Shown: positions 40,880 to 50,114 of the stretch, one piece after another
How positions within the stretch are numbered: the first letter of the stretch is position 1
How the letters are laid out: each line of letters opens with the position of its first letter
From: Jeotgalicoccus halotolerans
GTDB lineage: Bacteria; Bacillota; Bacilli; Staphylococcales; Salinicoccaceae
Assembly: GCF_003387165.1 (NCBI RefSeq)
Contig: NZ_QUMW01000015.1
Span: 1-64,000 of the forward strand
Length of the DNA: 64,000 bases
Direction of reading: 5' to 3'
Position numbers and translations under genes: made by a program
Notes under the pieces: model-generated
The model's database searches: none
What the model saw: only the letters and a program-made list of their open reading frames with translations
What the model was told of the DNA's origin: nothing

Positions 40880-40915
40880 ACAAAAAACGTGAAGAGACCC
40901 CTTCACGTTTTTTGT
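40880..40915 (-). terminator. Terminator of the molybdopterin operon
   Basis: ACAAAAAACGTGAAG and CTTCACGTTTTTTGT form a perfect 15-base stem with a 6-base loop. It lies between moaA and cydD. Confidence 0.9.
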
Positions 40916-40919
40916 AAAT

Positions 40920-41945
40920 TTATCCGCCGATATAGCTCATGTTGATTTTCTTCCGCTCCCGGCGTTTTTCTTCTGTAATTTCTGCTCTGATTTCAGAATA
41001 ACGGTCATCGCGTTTGTCCCAGACGCCCATTAATACTTCTGTCAGTTCTTCGTCACTGATGCCATCCCGCATCATTGTCTTAATATCGAAACCGTCGACC
41101 GCAAACAGACAGCCGTAAAACTTGCCGTCAGATGACAGTCTTGCTCTCGTACAAGTAGAACAGAAGCTTTCCGATACACTCGTAATAAATCCTAAGTACG
41201 AATCTTCGGCATCGTTATGCTTGTAAACTTTCGCCACTTCACCGTAATAGGCCGGATCCTGCGGGGCGAGATCAAATTCCGTCTGCAAGGTTTCAAGAAT
41301 TTCTTTCTTGCTGACCACCTTGTCGAAGTTCCAGCCGTTATCGTTGCCAACATCCATAAATTCAATAAAGCGCAAGGTCACAGGCAAGTTTTTAAAATAG
41401 CGTGCCATCGGCAGTATTTCCTGCTCGTTCAAGCCTTTTTGCACAACCATATTGATTTTAATCTGGAAACCGAGGCCGATTGCATATTCAATCTGTTCCA
41501 AAATGCGCGACGTGCCAATACCCCGGTCGTTAATTTTACCGAACAGTTCGTCATCCATCGCATCGAGGCTGATATTAATACGTCTCAGCCCTGCATCGTA
41601 CAGTTTCTGGCCGTGTTTCTTCAAAAGCAGTCCGTTCGTTGTGAGTCCGATATCTTCAATGCCTTCAATCACGTTTAATCGTTCAATTAATTCATGAAGG
41701 TCTTTTCTCATCATCGGTTCTCCGCCCGTCAGACGCAACTTCTTCACACCGAGACTGGCGTAAATTCTTGCGAGCCTTTCAATTTCGTCAAAGGAAAGCA
41801 ATTGTTCACGCTTTAAGAATTCAAAATCATCTCCGAAAATTTCTTTCGGCATGCAGTATCGGCATCTGAAGTTACATTTATCCGTGACCGAAATTCTGAG
41901 GTCCCGGATCGGACGGCCAAATTTATCTGTAACTACCTGAGCCAT
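40920..41945 (-). CDS. moaA: MoaA, GTP 3',8-cyclase
   Basis: 341 residues, a radical-SAM enzyme with CNFRCRYC near residue 24 for the SAM cluster and a C-terminal second cluster motif [18 protein letters not shown]. It ends in the conserved Gly-Gly (SYIGG) needed for activity. It converts GTP to 3',8-cyclo-dihydro-GTP, the first step of molybdopterin synthesis; MoaC acts next. It is the last gene of the leftward moeA-mobB-moaE-moaD-mobA-moaA operon and has a good AAGGAGG site. Confidence 0.97.
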   Translation of the reverse strand: MAQVVTDKFGRPIRDLRISVTDKCNFRCRYCMPKEIFGDDFEFLKREQLLSFDEIERLARIYASLGVKKLRLTGGEPMMRKDLHELIERLNVIEGIEDIGLTTNGLLLKKHGQKLYDAGLRRINISLDAMDDELFGKINDRGIGTSRILEQIEYAIGLGFQIKINMVVQKGLNEQEILPMARYFKNLPVTLRFIEFMDVGNDNGWNFDKVVSKKEILETLQTEFDLAPQDPAYYGEVAKVYKHNDAEDSYLGFITSVSESFCSTCTRARLSSDGKFYGCLFAVDGFDIKTMMRDGISDEELTEVLMGVWDKRDDRYSEIRAEITEEKRRERKKINMSYIGG

Positions 41946-41956
41946 GTAATTCCTCC

Positions 41957-42523
41957 TTATTTAATATCAGTCTTCCGATTGATATTAACCAGCGTCGTAC
42001 TATTGAGATTATAAGACCCGATGTTTAAATATTGGACATCGAGATTCTCGAAAAACGCTTTTAAACTTAACCGTTTCGTCTCAAGCTGCGCTTTTAACAG
42101 TTCAGCCAGAGTGTCATGCTGATAAACCCCGATGAGCGGGTGCTCTCTGTCGTTATCAGTCGTAATTACCGTATCGCCTGTCTTCTCTGCTTCTTCACTA
42201 AGAATATCGAGCCAGGCCGAATCAACATACGGTGTATCACAGGATATCACCATCAGTGCTTGTCCCGGATACTCTTTGGCCGAAGCGTACAATCCGCCGA
42301 GCGGCCCGTGGTCGATATACTCCGGATCATCGGTAATTACTTTATAATTTTTAAAGCTTGTCTTCAGTTTATCATTTGTGTTGATGACAATCTCGTCTAT
42401 TGCTTGAACATTTTCCAACGATTGTGCGACATGTTCATACATCGGACGGCCATTTAACATATACAAGGCTTTATCCTCGCCGAAGCGGCTCGATTTGCCG
42501 CCCGCTAAAATTACCCCGATCAT
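41957..42523 (-). CDS. mobA: MobA, molybdenum cofactor guanylyltransferase
   Basis: 188 residues. The nucleotidyltransferase start [15 protein letters not shown] binds GTP, and later [15 protein letters not shown] and SCDTPYVD (metal-binding Asp) are typical. It links GMP to molybdopterin to make the bis-MGD cofactor for nitrate reductase/formate dehydrogenase-type enzymes. Its ATG directly follows the moaD stop, and moaA follows 11 bases later. Confidence 0.95.
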   Translation of the reverse strand: MIGVILAGGKSSRFGEDKALYMLNGRPMYEHVAQSLENVQAIDEIVINTNDKLKTSFKNYKVITDDPEYIDHGPLGGLYASAKEYPGQALMVISCDTPYVDSAWLDILSEEAEKTGDTVITTDNDREHPLIGVYQHDTLAELLKAQLETKRLSLKAFFENLDVQYLNIGSYNLNSTTLVNINRKTDIK

Positions 42524-42757
42524 TTAACCGCCGCTTACCGGCGGAATTAACGCCACAGTATCTTCTGATGTAACGACTTCGTCATCTTTAACAAATGCTT
42601 CGTTTTTAGCTACCTGAAATACTTCGCCGTCAAGTTCAGGGTAGTCGATAAAAATATGATTCTTTAATTCACCGACAGTAATTGAGTCGCCGACAAACAA
42701 GTCAATTGTGTCGCTGCCGATTTTTTCTTTTATACTTGCAAATACTTTAATTTCCAT
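42524..42757 (-). CDS. moaD: MoaD, molybdopterin synthase sulfur-carrier subunit
   Basis: 77 residues with a ubiquitin-like fold and the required C-terminal Gly-Gly (PPVSGG), which is adenylated and thiocarboxylated by MoeB. The ATG used (42,757) overlaps the moaE stop by one base (TAATG) and follows GGAGGAAAAC; a longer frame reading into moaE is not used. It donates sulfur within the MoaD-MoaE synthase. Confidence 0.95.
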   Translation of the reverse strand: MEIKVFASIKEKIGSDTIDLFVGDSITVGELKNHIFIDYPELDGEVFQVAKNEAFVKDDEVVTSEDTVALIPPVSGG

Positions 42758-43200
42758 TAGTTTTCCTCCACACTCGGATGATATTTGCGGGAATCGCCAA
42801 TCCATTTTTCGCCGTCTTCCCAAATTTCTTTTTTCCAGATCGGGACAATCTCTTTTAACCGTTCAACTGCATACTCGTTCGCCCGGTAGCTGTCTGTACG
42901 GTGCGGCGAACTCGTTACAATAACCACTGCGATATCGGAAATTTCAAGCTTGCCGATACGGTGACCGATGGCTGTAATCACACCCGGCCAGCGTTCCGAT
43001 ATTTCATCGCCGATTTGAGCGAGCATTTTTTCCGCCATCGGAATATAGGCTTCATATTCCAAGTGAACGGTGCGCGTGCCTTTCGTCCATTCGCGGACAT
43101 GTCCCGTAAAGGTGCATACTGCTCCCTGATGTTCATTAACAGTCATTTTATGGTATTTGTTTATATCCAGTTCTTTATCTGTTACTTCAAACATTTTCAT
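42757..43200 (-). CDS. moaE: MoaE, molybdopterin synthase catalytic subunit
   Basis: 147 residues. Conserved features are GAVCTFTGHVREWTKG, LEYEAYIPMAEK, IGHRIGKLEISD, SSPHRTDSYRA and the catalytic Lys in PIWKKE. It inserts the dithiolene sulfurs into precursor Z with MoaD. The gene overlaps mobB by 14 bases and moaD by 1, so expression is tightly coupled. Confidence 0.96.
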   Translation of the reverse strand: MKMFEVTDKELDINKYHKMTVNEHQGAVCTFTGHVREWTKGTRTVHLEYEAYIPMAEKMLAQIGDEISERWPGVITAIGHRIGKLEISDIAVVIVTSSPHRTDSYRANEYAVERLKEIVPIWKKEIWEDGEKWIGDSRKYHPSVEEN

Positions 43201-43657
43201 TACCGATACTGCTCCATTCTTTAAACCAGTTCACTGCATTATCCTTATCATAACGCATATCAAAACGGTTTAACACATTCGTGAGGCCGATTTCATTAAT
43301 ATCCGTGTCACCTTCTGTAAACGAATAGGTCAGTATAATTTTTGAATAGTTTTCTTTTTTATAGCCTTCAACGAGTACGAAATCCACGCCTTCAGTTTGA
43401 AATCTCTGCAGCTGTACAGTCAGCGGCTTGTCGGGACGTTCCGTCATAATGGAATGTCCCGGCATATTGAAGGCAGTATAATCTGCACCCGCTTCAAAAA
43501 ATCTGCCGGTATCCGTATCGTTCGGGATGTCTTCGGTAATATGATGCCGTTTAATCACTGCAACAGTATAGCCGTGCTGTTTTAATAAATTTACCAGGTC
43601 CAGGATGAGCGTTGTTTTACCTGTATTTTTATAGCCTGCTATCTGTAAGGTTTTCAT
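43187..43657 (-). CDS. mobB: MobB, molybdopterin-guanine dinucleotide adaptor GTPase
   Basis: 156 residues with a P-loop GYKNTGKTTLILDLVN at the start and KRHHITEDIPNDTDTGRFFEAGA typical of MobB. It binds GTP and assists MobA. The start codon directly abuts the moeA stop. Confidence 0.93.
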   Translation of the reverse strand: MKTLQIAGYKNTGKTTLILDLVNLLKQHGYTVAVIKRHHITEDIPNDTDTGRFFEAGADYTAFNMPGHSIMTERPDKPLTVQLQRFQTEGVDFVLVEGYKKENYSKIILTYSFTEGDTDINEIGLTNVLNRFDMRYDKDNAVNWFKEWSSIGNENV

Positions 43658-44917
43658 CTACTCCACCCCAAAATTGTCTGCGCCTGTCGTGACATCAGTC
43701 ATCATCACTTTGACTGCATCGCCTTTAACAAAGCCGCGCGTACCGCCCGGCAGGACGATAACGCCGTTGCTCCGTGCAATAGATGTCACCGCATTTGATT
43801 TGTTAAAACCGGATGGGCGTGCATATATTTTGCCTTCTTTAAAAAACAGTTCCGCACGGATAAAGCGCGAGAACGGATTAGCCTTCGAGTGGTCCTCATC
43901 AAGCACCGCATCAATAAGCGGTGCAAACGGCAGTGCTGCACTCTGCATTAAGTTCAGCGCAGGCCGGGCAAACAGTTCAAAACCTGAATAGCACGCTGAC
44001 GGGTTGCCGCTGAGTCCGAAAAGCAGTTTATCGTTTAAAATACTGACTGTTGTAACGCTGCCCGGACGCATAGCTACTTTATTGAAAAGGACTTCAGCGC
44101 CGAGTTCGTCGTAGATCTTCGGCAGCAGGTCGTAATCACCGACCGATACGCCGCCTGTTGTAATAATCACGTCGACGTCATCGAGCATCGCTTTAATCCG
44201 CGTATACAGCGTATCGAAGTCATCTGTTTCTAATTTGTAATGCTTGCCTTCGATACCCATGCGTTTCAGCTGACTCATTACCATCGGTGTATTCGAGTTG
44301 CGGATTTTCCCGCGTTCGAGTTCATCTTCAACTTCTAAAAGTTCTGTTCCTGTAGACAGCACGCCGACCGCCGGCTGCTTGAACACTTCAACTTCGCTGT
44401 AGCCGAAAGTAGCAAGTGTCGCGACCGTACCCGGGTTAATCATCGTACCTTTTTCGACAATAATATCACCGACTTTACACTCTTCACCTTTTTGTGCGAT
44501 ATTTTCACCTGGTGTAAACTCACGCCGGATTGTAAAACCGTCTTCAGTTTCTTTCGTCTGTTCGAACATAACGACTGTATCCGCCGACTCTGGAATTTCA
44601 GCTCCCGTCATAATGCGGAAAGCTTCATTTTCCTTTAAGACATAATCGCTCGAACTGCCTGCCGGTACTTCTTCAACTACTTTAAACGGTACTCTGTTAT
44701 CACCTGAAGCACCTTGAGACGATTGTGAATGAATTGCGAAACCGTCCATGGCAGATTTCGTAAATAAAGGAACATCCGACGTCGCTGTTAAGTCTTTCGC
44801 GAGCACTCTGCCGTAACTCTCTTTATAGCTGACAGTTTCTGTACCGAGTTCTGTGACTCTTGCCATCAGTTTTGCCACTGCATCGTTAACATGAACCGGT
44901 GTTCTGTTTAAAGTCAT
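43658..44917 (-). CDS. moeA: MoeA, molybdopterin molybdenumtransferase
   Basis: About 419 residues from the ATG 9 bases after GAGG (a second ATG three codons earlier is closer to the site and less likely). Conserved stretches: PLFTKSAMDGFAI, GAEIPESADTVVM, TTGGVSVGDYD (MoCF domain), GLSGNPSACYSGFE, and a C-terminal beta domain (LPGGTRGFVKGDAVKV). It inserts molybdate into adenylated molybdopterin. First gene of the leftward operon, divergent from moaC. Confidence 0.96.
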   Translation of the reverse strand: MTLNRTPVHVNDAVAKLMARVTELGTETVSYKESYGRVLAKDLTATSDVPLFTKSAMDGFAIHSQSSQGASGDNRVPFKVVEEVPAGSSSDYVLKENEAFRIMTGAEIPESADTVVMFEQTKETEDGFTIRREFTPGENIAQKGEECKVGDIIVEKGTMINPGTVATLATFGYSEVEVFKQPAVGVLSTGTELLEVEDELERGKIRNSNTPMVMSQLKRMGIEGKHYKLETDDFDTLYTRIKAMLDDVDVIITTGGVSVGDYDLLPKIYDELGAEVLFNKVAMRPGSVTTVSILNDKLLFGLSGNPSACYSGFELFARPALNLMQSAALPFAPLIDAVLDEDHSKANPFSRFIRAELFFKEGKIYARPSGFNKSNAVTSIARSNGVIVLPGGTRGFVKGDAVKVMMTDVTTGADNFGVE

Positions 44918-45016
44918 TTCTATCATCCTCGCTGTGTTTAAGTTATTTATCGTTTCGTATAAATGTTTGATATAATTTGATTACTTATACTTATTGTACT
45001 AAATGGGAGGTTGCAA
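44918..45016. promoter_or_regulatory. Divergent promoter region of moeA and moaC
   Basis: Only about 100 bases separate the two start codons, so both promoters must lie here. The region is AT-rich; I cannot place boxes with confidence. Confidence 0.5.
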
Positions 45017-45493
45017 ATGTCTAATTTTACGCATTTTAATGAAGAAGGCCGTGCCAAAATGGTCGATATATCAGATAAATCAGTCACGAAACGCAGTGCA
45101 ACTGCACAGAGTCTGCTCGAAGTGCCTGAAAACATTTATAAAGGTATCACCGAAGGCACTGTAAAAAAAGGAGACGTTCTCAGTGTTGCTCAGGTGGCAG
45201 GTATTATGGCAGCGAAAAACACACATCAGATTATTCCGATGTGCCATCCTCTGTCACTGTCTGGTGTCGACGTCTCATTCCGCTGGGAAACTGATGAAGC
45301 CTATGTGCTCGTTATCGAAGCGACAGTAAAAACGACCGGCAAAACCGGTGTTGAAATGGAAGCACTGACAGCAGCAAGCGCTGTAGCGCTTACCGTTTAC
45401 GATATGTGCAAGGCGCTCGATAAGGGCATGATTATTAAAGAAACAAAGCTTCTTGAAAAATCCGGCGGCAAATCCGGCGACTACAAGGCTTAA
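45017..45493 (+). CDS. moaC: MoaC, cyclic pyranopterin monophosphate synthase
   Basis: 158 residues from the ATG after GGGAGG. Catalytic landmarks: [20 protein letters not shown] and [25 protein letters not shown]. It converts the MoaA product into precursor Z. It is transcribed alone, away from the moeA-moaA operon, and ends in a clear terminator. Confidence 0.97.
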   Translation: MSNFTHFNEEGRAKMVDISDKSVTKRSATAQSLLEVPENIYKGITEGTVKKGDVLSVAQVAGIMAAKNTHQIIPMCHPLSLSGVDVSFRWETDEAYVLVIEATVKTTGKTGVEMEALTAASAVALTVYDMCKALDKGMIIKETKLLEKSGGKSGDYKA

Positions 45494-45502
45494 ATATGAT
45501 TG

Positions 45503-45534
45503 AATCCGTCTGCCCTTGAGCAGGCGGATTTTTT
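45503..45534 (+). terminator. Terminator of moaC
   Basis: AATCCGTCTGC pairs with GCAGGCGGATT (one mismatch), loop of 6, then TTTTTA. Confidence 0.85.
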
Positions 45535-45546
45535 AGTTGGGTGCTG

Positions 45547-45724
45547 GCTCACGTATACGAATGATCCGATGCATAGGCATGACGGGAGCTCATGTATATG
45601 AATGATTCGATGCATAGGCATGACGGGGGCTCATGTATACGAAAGACCCGTTGCATAGGCATGACGGGGGCTCATGTATACGAAAGACCCGTTGCATGGG
45701 CATGACGGGGGCTCATGTATACAC
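45547..45724. repeat. 41-bp tandem repeat, 4.3 copies
   Basis: Units start at 45,547, 45,588, 45,629, 45,670 and 45,711 (partial). Each reads GCTCAtGTATACGAA.GA.CCG.TGCATAGGCATGACGGG with a few changes. Non-coding, GC-richer than the usual spacer, between the convergent moaC and moaB genes. Confidence 0.9.
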
Positions 45725-45739
45725 AACGTGACATATACT

Positions 45740-46252
45740 CTAATTCTCTTTATTCAGCTCAAATACCAGGTGGTTCAATTCCGGCATTACGAGTTTTTCC
45801 ATGCCGAGCTTTACTGCACCGCTTGAACCCGGCAGTGAGATAATCAGCTGACGACCGTAAGTTCCAGCTGCTGCGCGGGATAAAAGACTGCGTGAACCAA
45901 TGTCTTCCGTGTAGCTCAGCATGCGAAACAGCTCGCCGAATCCTTCGATTTCCTTATCGAACAGCGGCGTCACCGCTTCAATCGTCACATCGCGTCTGGC
46001 GATTCCCGTGCCGCCCGTCGTAATCACAACATCCACGCCCGCTGCAAGGTGCTGTTTCACCGCATTTTGAATCGTATCAATTTCGTCTTTAACGATTTCA
46101 TAATGTTCTTCAGGCACAAAGGCATTCACCGTCCCGATATAATCAATGACGAGTTTACCGCCTTTGTCCGTCGTTTTATCGCGTGTATCACTAACCGTAA
46201 TTACCGCCACTTTAATATCTCTGTCAATTCTATCCACAATACTCAAAAACAT
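45740..46252 (-). CDS. moaB: MoaB/MogA-family molybdopterin adenylyltransferase
   Basis: 170 residues of the MoCF fold: [37 protein letters not shown] and [20 protein letters not shown]. In Firmicutes this protein (named MoaB) is thought to adenylate molybdopterin before molybdenum insertion. It lies 6 bases behind the MoeB/ThiF gene and is cotranscribed with it. Confidence 0.93.
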   Translation of the reverse strand: MFLSIVDRIDRDIKVAVITVSDTRDKTTDKGGKLVIDYIGTVNAFVPEEHYEIVKDEIDTIQNAVKQHLAAGVDVVITTGGTGIARRDVTIEAVTPLFDKEIEGFGELFRMLSYTEDIGSRSLLSRAAAGTYGRQLIISLPGSSGAVKLGMEKLVMPELNHLVFELNKEN

Positions 46253-46258
46253 CCGCTC

Positions 46259-47260
46259 CTAGCCGAATAATTGGTTGATGATGGTCCGTGCTTTATTTAA
46301 ATTCACGACGTTATGCATCAGCATTCTGCCGTTGGAGAAACTCACGATGCGTGTCTCTCCGTAGTTAAACTCGATAAAATACGGCGTTCTTTTATAGACG
46401 ATATCCGCCTGCTCGAGTGTTTCTGTTACCACGCTCTCAGTCAGCCGGCCGTCGATGACCTGAATCATATCCCGGCCGCAGAATTTCATAGCACTCGTTT
46501 CTTCCCTGTTCAGTTCCGGGAATTCTTTCGACTGGCAAGTCGGACATGCGCTTTCCGTCATGCTGCTGATATCGAACTTCATATAATCCATATCCCATAC
46601 ATTGCCGATATGCATATGATAAGGGCCCCTAAACTGCTCTGTCAGAATTTTAAGGGCTGTGGTCACCTGGTGACTGACAGCCATATGGACTGCCGGCGAG
46701 ATAATGCCTGCGGTATCGCAGGTCAGAGTCGTCGCCGGCAGCACCGGTGTTAAGCATCTGAAGCACGGTGTCTCGCCCGGCACGAAGGCTGCACTGGAAT
46801 ATGAACCTTCAATGCAGGCCGCATAGATCCACGGGAGCTTATATTTAAAGGCTGCGTCGTTTATCAGCATGCGTGTATCGAAATTATCCGTACCGTCTAA
46901 AAGCAGATCCGCTTCTTTTGCGACCGACTCAATTAGTCCTGCATCGCAGTGCGCCACATGCACTTCAATATCGATGCTGCTGTTGATTTTAGACAGTTTA
47001 TCGTAAGCGGCAACAGCTTTCGGCTTTTTTTCTTGTGCATCTTCTTCGTTATATAATGTCTGGCGCTGCAGATTCGTTAATTCCACATAATCGCGGTCGA
47101 TTAAAATCAGTTTGCCGACCCCCGCTCTTGCGAGCATTTCTGACGACAGAGAACCAAGTGCGCCGAGCCCGACAATCACCGCTGTTTTTTCTCCGAGAAG
47201 CTTTTGACCCTGCTCGCCGATATTAGAATAGAGCAGCTGTCTTGAATATCTGTTATCCAT
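46259..47260 (-). CDS. MoeB/ThiF-type sulfur-carrier adenylyltransferase
   Basis: About 333 residues (ATG at 47,260; a GTG three codons earlier is possible). E1-like: NRYSRQLLYSNIGEQGQ, nucleotide loop GLGALGSLSSEMLARAGVG, DRDYVELTNLQRQTLY, adenylation site DGTDNFDTR, and zinc Cys pairs CFRC and CPTC. A short extra C-terminal region follows. Linked to moaB in a molybdopterin cluster, it most likely activates MoaD, though ThiS is a possible second target. Transcribed away from phoP. Confidence 0.9.
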   Translation of the reverse strand: MDNRYSRQLLYSNIGEQGQKLLGEKTAVIVGLGALGSLSSEMLARAGVGKLILIDRDYVELTNLQRQTLYNEEDAQEKKPKAVAAYDKLSKINSSIDIEVHVAHCDAGLIESVAKEADLLLDGTDNFDTRMLINDAAFKYKLPWIYAACIEGSYSSAAFVPGETPCFRCLTPVLPATTLTCDTAGIISPAVHMAVSHQVTTALKILTEQFRGPYHMHIGNVWDMDYMKFDISSMTESACPTCQSKEFPELNREETSAMKFCGRDMIQVIDGRLTESVVTETLEQADIVYKRTPYFIEFNYGETRIVSFSNGRMLMHNVVNLNKARTIINQLFG

Positions 47261-47373
47261 TATTTTCACTCATTAATATAGAAATTTATGTAACGCTTTC
47301 ATCCTTGATTTTATCACAAACACGGGGCTAAATCATTTTATTGATTTACAAACAATGGTCTTTAGAACCTTAT

Positions 47374-47403
47374 TGTTAAGATGGTGTAAAGTTCGTCTGT
47401 AAA
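47374..47403 (+). promoter_or_regulatory. Possible PhoP-binding repeats before phoP
   Basis: TGTTAA, TGTAAA and TGTAAA recur at 11- and 13-base steps (TTAACA/TTTACA on the other strand), like PHO-box repeats, just upstream of a TAAAAT -10-like box. This would allow autoregulation. Confidence 0.35.
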
Positions 47404-47466
47404 TTGTATGAATTGTGCTAAAATATAGTTGTTATAACTTAATGAAATTTACGGAGGGTCTTATAG

Positions 47467-48159
47467 ATGAAGAAGCTGCTAGTCGTTGATGATGAACCAT
47501 CAATTTTAACCTTACTGAAATTCAACCTGGAGCAGAGCGGTTTTGAAGTGCTCACAGCTGAAAACGGCAATGATGCGCTGGAAATTGCTGTGACTGAAGA
47601 TCTGACGCTGATCGTTCTCGACCTGATGCTGCCGGGCATGGACGGCATGGATGTCTGCAAAACACTCCGCCAGGAAAAAATTAATACGCCTATTTTAATG
47701 CTGACAGCAAAAGATGATGAGTTCGATAAAATTCTCGGTCTTGAACTCGGCGCCGATGACTATATGACTAAGCCGTTCAGTCCGAGAGAGGTCGTCGCGC
47801 GGGTTAAAGCCATTTTACGCCGGACCAACCTCGTTCAGGCTGAGGCGAAAAATGAAGTGATTAAAATCGGCGAGCTTGAAATTCATCCCGACAAATACAT
47901 GGTGATGTTTAAAGGTGAACAGCTGGTGCTGACACCGAAAGAATTCGAATTGCTTCTTTATCTTGCCAACCACCGCGGCAAGGTTTTGAGCCGCGACCAG
48001 CTCTTAAACGGTGTCTGGGATTTCCATTACGATGGAGATACGCGCATTGTGGATGTTCATATCAGCCATCTGCGTGAAAAAATCGAAGCGGATACGAAGC
48101 AGCCTGTGTATATACGAACAATCCGCGGCTTCGGCTACAAGATGGAAGGACAGGATTAA
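47467..48159 (+). CDS. phoP: PhoP, phosphate-response regulator
   Basis: 230 residues, OmpR class: acidic pocket VVDDEPS, phospho-acceptor in LIVLDLMLPGMDG, TAKDDEFDKILGLELGADDY, TKPFSP, then a winged helix (VDVHISHLREKIE, YIRTIRGFGYKM). The GACDDY-like and DNA-helix sequence match Firmicute PhoP rather than WalR. It controls phosphate uptake genes together with PhoR, whose gene starts on the next base. SD ACGGAGGG. Confidence 0.88.
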   Translation: MKKLLVVDDEPSILTLLKFNLEQSGFEVLTAENGNDALEIAVTEDLTLIVLDLMLPGMDGMDVCKTLRQEKINTPILMLTAKDDEFDKILGLELGADDYMTKPFSPREVVARVKAILRRTNLVQAEAKNEVIKIGELEIHPDKYMVMFKGEQLVLTPKEFELLLYLANHRGKVLSRDQLLNGVWDFHYDGDTRIVDVHISHLREKIEADTKQPVYIRTIRGFGYKMEGQD

Positions 48160-49935
48160 ATGCAGCGTCTGTGGCTGAAAATCACAGGATCTTATTTAAT
48201 ATTATCGATTACATTTATACTGGTGCTGTGGTTTTTTATCAGTTCGATTATTCAAAATACATATACGGATATGACGAAAGAACATCTGATAGAAAATGCC
48301 CAGCTGGTATCGGAAGTGATTACGCTCGGCGGTCTGGATGAAGACCGGGAGACACTTGATGAATGGACGAGTCATTTTGATGAAGAAATTACGCTCCGCT
48401 ATACGATTATCGCTAAAGACGGTACGGTAATTGCGGATACCGAAAGTGATATTGAAACGATGGACAATCATTTAAACAGGCCGGAAATCGATGCGGTACT
48501 CGTGAGAAATCAGGAAATCGGTGAATCTGTCAGGCTGAGTGATACGCATGATATGTCGATGATGTACATAGCGATTCCTTTTAAAGCCGACGGTGAAATT
48601 ATTGGAGCTGTCAGAACTTCCGTTTCGACAAAATCGATTGATAACGCTATTAGTGCCATCTGGACAACGCTGAGTGCAATTCTGTTTATTATTCTGCTCG
48701 TTTCTGTAATTTCGGCGGCCCTCCTGAGCTATAATATTACGAAGCCGATTAATAGAGTGATTAACGTAACAAAGCGGCTGCAGAATAAAGATTACAGTGC
48801 GCGTATTAACTCGGATTATTCCGGCGAAATCGGTAATCTAAACACCTCTGTCAATGCGCTCGCTGCAAGTCTGCAGTCGCATGTCAATGAAATAGAAGAA
48901 AGTGAAAAGCAGTTAAACAGTATCCTGTCGAATCTGGTCAGCGGTGTGGTGCTGATTGATGATAAAGGTAAAGTTGCGCTGACGAACCAGGCAACGGAGC
49001 GCTTTTTATCGAAACATACTTCAAAAATTTACCAGAGAGAATACAATTACGTATTCGGGCCGCTCGGTATCGACCATTTAATTGAAACTGTGATTGAAGA
49101 TAATGTCAGCCGGCACGATGAAGCGCATCTTTACTTTCCGGAAGAACGGATTCTGGATGTACATATCGCGCCGTATTACAGCCAAGGCTGGCAGCAGCGC
49201 GGCGCGATTATTGTGCTGCACGATATTACAGATATCAGAAGGCTTGAGAAAATGCGCAGTGAATTTGTTGCGAATGTCTCGCACGAATTGAAAACGCCGA
49301 TTACTTCGGTGAAAGGATTTGCTGAAACACTGCTCAGCGGCGATGTGCCGGATGAAGCGACAGCCAAACAATTCCTGCAGATTATTTATGATGACAGCGA
49401 AAGGTTAAACCGGCTGATTACCGATCTGCTTGAATTATCGAAAATTGAAAAGCAGGCAATGCCGCTCGAAATTACCAAGGTGGATATGAAGACGGTGATT
49501 AAAAATTCCACGCGGACTATTTCCAAATTTGCACACGATAAAAATATTACGCTGCATCTTCCGGAAGATAGTTCTCCGGTGTATGTGGAAGCCGATAAAG
49601 ACCGGCTCGGACAGATTGTCCTGAACCTGGTTGCAAATGCAGTCAACTACACATCTGATAACGGACATATTTATATTGATGTTGAAGAACGCTCGTCGAA
49701 AGTCGTCCTTAACGTGCGCGATACCGGGATGGGTATACCGGAAGAAAGCCTCGATCGGCTGTTCGAACGCTTCTATCGCGTCGACAAAGCCCGAAGCCGT
49801 CATTCAGGCGGCACGGGACTCGGTCTCGCCATTGTCAAGCACTTAGTCGAATCCCACGAAGGTGAAATCTATGTGAAAAGTACAGAAGGAGTCGGCTCGA
49901 CTTTTACTGTTGAACTCCCGAAAACACAAGAATAG
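48160..49935 (+). CDS. phoR: PhoR, phosphate sensor histidine kinase
   Basis: 591 residues: membrane helix ~9-29, extracellular domain of about 135 residues, second helix ~168-188, HAMP (KPINRVINVTKRLQNKDYSA), PAS (SILSNLVSGVVLIDDKGKVA), HisKA (ANVSHELKTPITSVKGF), HATPase_c (NLVANAVNYTSDNG, DTGMGIPEESLDRLFERFYR, GGTGLGLAIVKHLVESH). Length and layout fit PhoR with a PAS domain. It should act on PhoP. Start codon follows the phoP stop with no gap. Confidence 0.9.
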   Translation: MQRLWLKITGSYLILSITFILVLWFFISSIIQNTYTDMTKEHLIENAQLVSEVITLGGLDEDRETLDEWTSHFDEEITLRYTIIAKDGTVIADTESDIETMDNHLNRPEIDAVLVRNQEIGESVRLSDTHDMSMMYIAIPFKADGEIIGAVRTSVSTKSIDNAISAIWTTLSAILFIILLVSVISAALLSYNITKPINRVINVTKRLQNKDYSARINSDYSGEIGNLNTSVNALAASLQSHVNEIEESEKQLNSILSNLVSGVVLIDDKGKVALTNQATERFLSKHTSKIYQREYNYVFGPLGIDHLIETVIEDNVSRHDEAHLYFPEERILDVHIAPYYSQGWQQRGAIIVLHDITDIRRLEKMRSEFVANVSHELKTPITSVKGFAETLLSGDVPDEATAKQFLQIIYDDSERLNRLITDLLELSKIEKQAMPLEITKVDMKTVIKNSTRTISKFAHDKNITLHLPEDSSPVYVEADKDRLGQIVLNLVANAVNYTSDNGHIYIDVEERSSKVVLNVRDTGMGIPEESLDRLFERFYRVDKARSRHSGGTGLGLAIVKHLVESHEGEIYVKSTEGVGSTFTVELPKTQE

Positions 49936-49958
49936 ATAAGTAAATTGATTAAGATTAA

Positions 49959-49988
49959 GCCGGGCGCATGAGATGCGTCCGGTTTTTC
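49959..49988 (+). terminator. Terminator of phoPR
   Basis: CCGGGCGCAT-GAG-ATGCGTCCGG followed by TTTTTC. Confidence 0.85.
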
Positions 49989-50074
49989 TGTCAAGGAGGT
50001 TAGATAAAACAGCTGCCGAGCCATTGTCAGTTTCACAATGGCGCGCCAGCCTTCTAATATCCTCATAAAACCCA

Positions 50075-50100
50075 AAAACCCGCTCACATGAGCGGGTTTT
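50075..50100. terminator. Terminator of the RIC-like gene
   Basis: AAAACCCGCTCA and TGAGCGGGTTTT, perfect 12-base stem with a 2-base centre; can act on both strands. Confidence 0.8.
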
Positions 50101-50114
50101 CATTAAACAATATA

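Noticed and set aside
45547..45724. CRISPR array
   Set aside because: The units are contiguous 41-bp tandem copies without unique spacers, and no cas genes are nearby.
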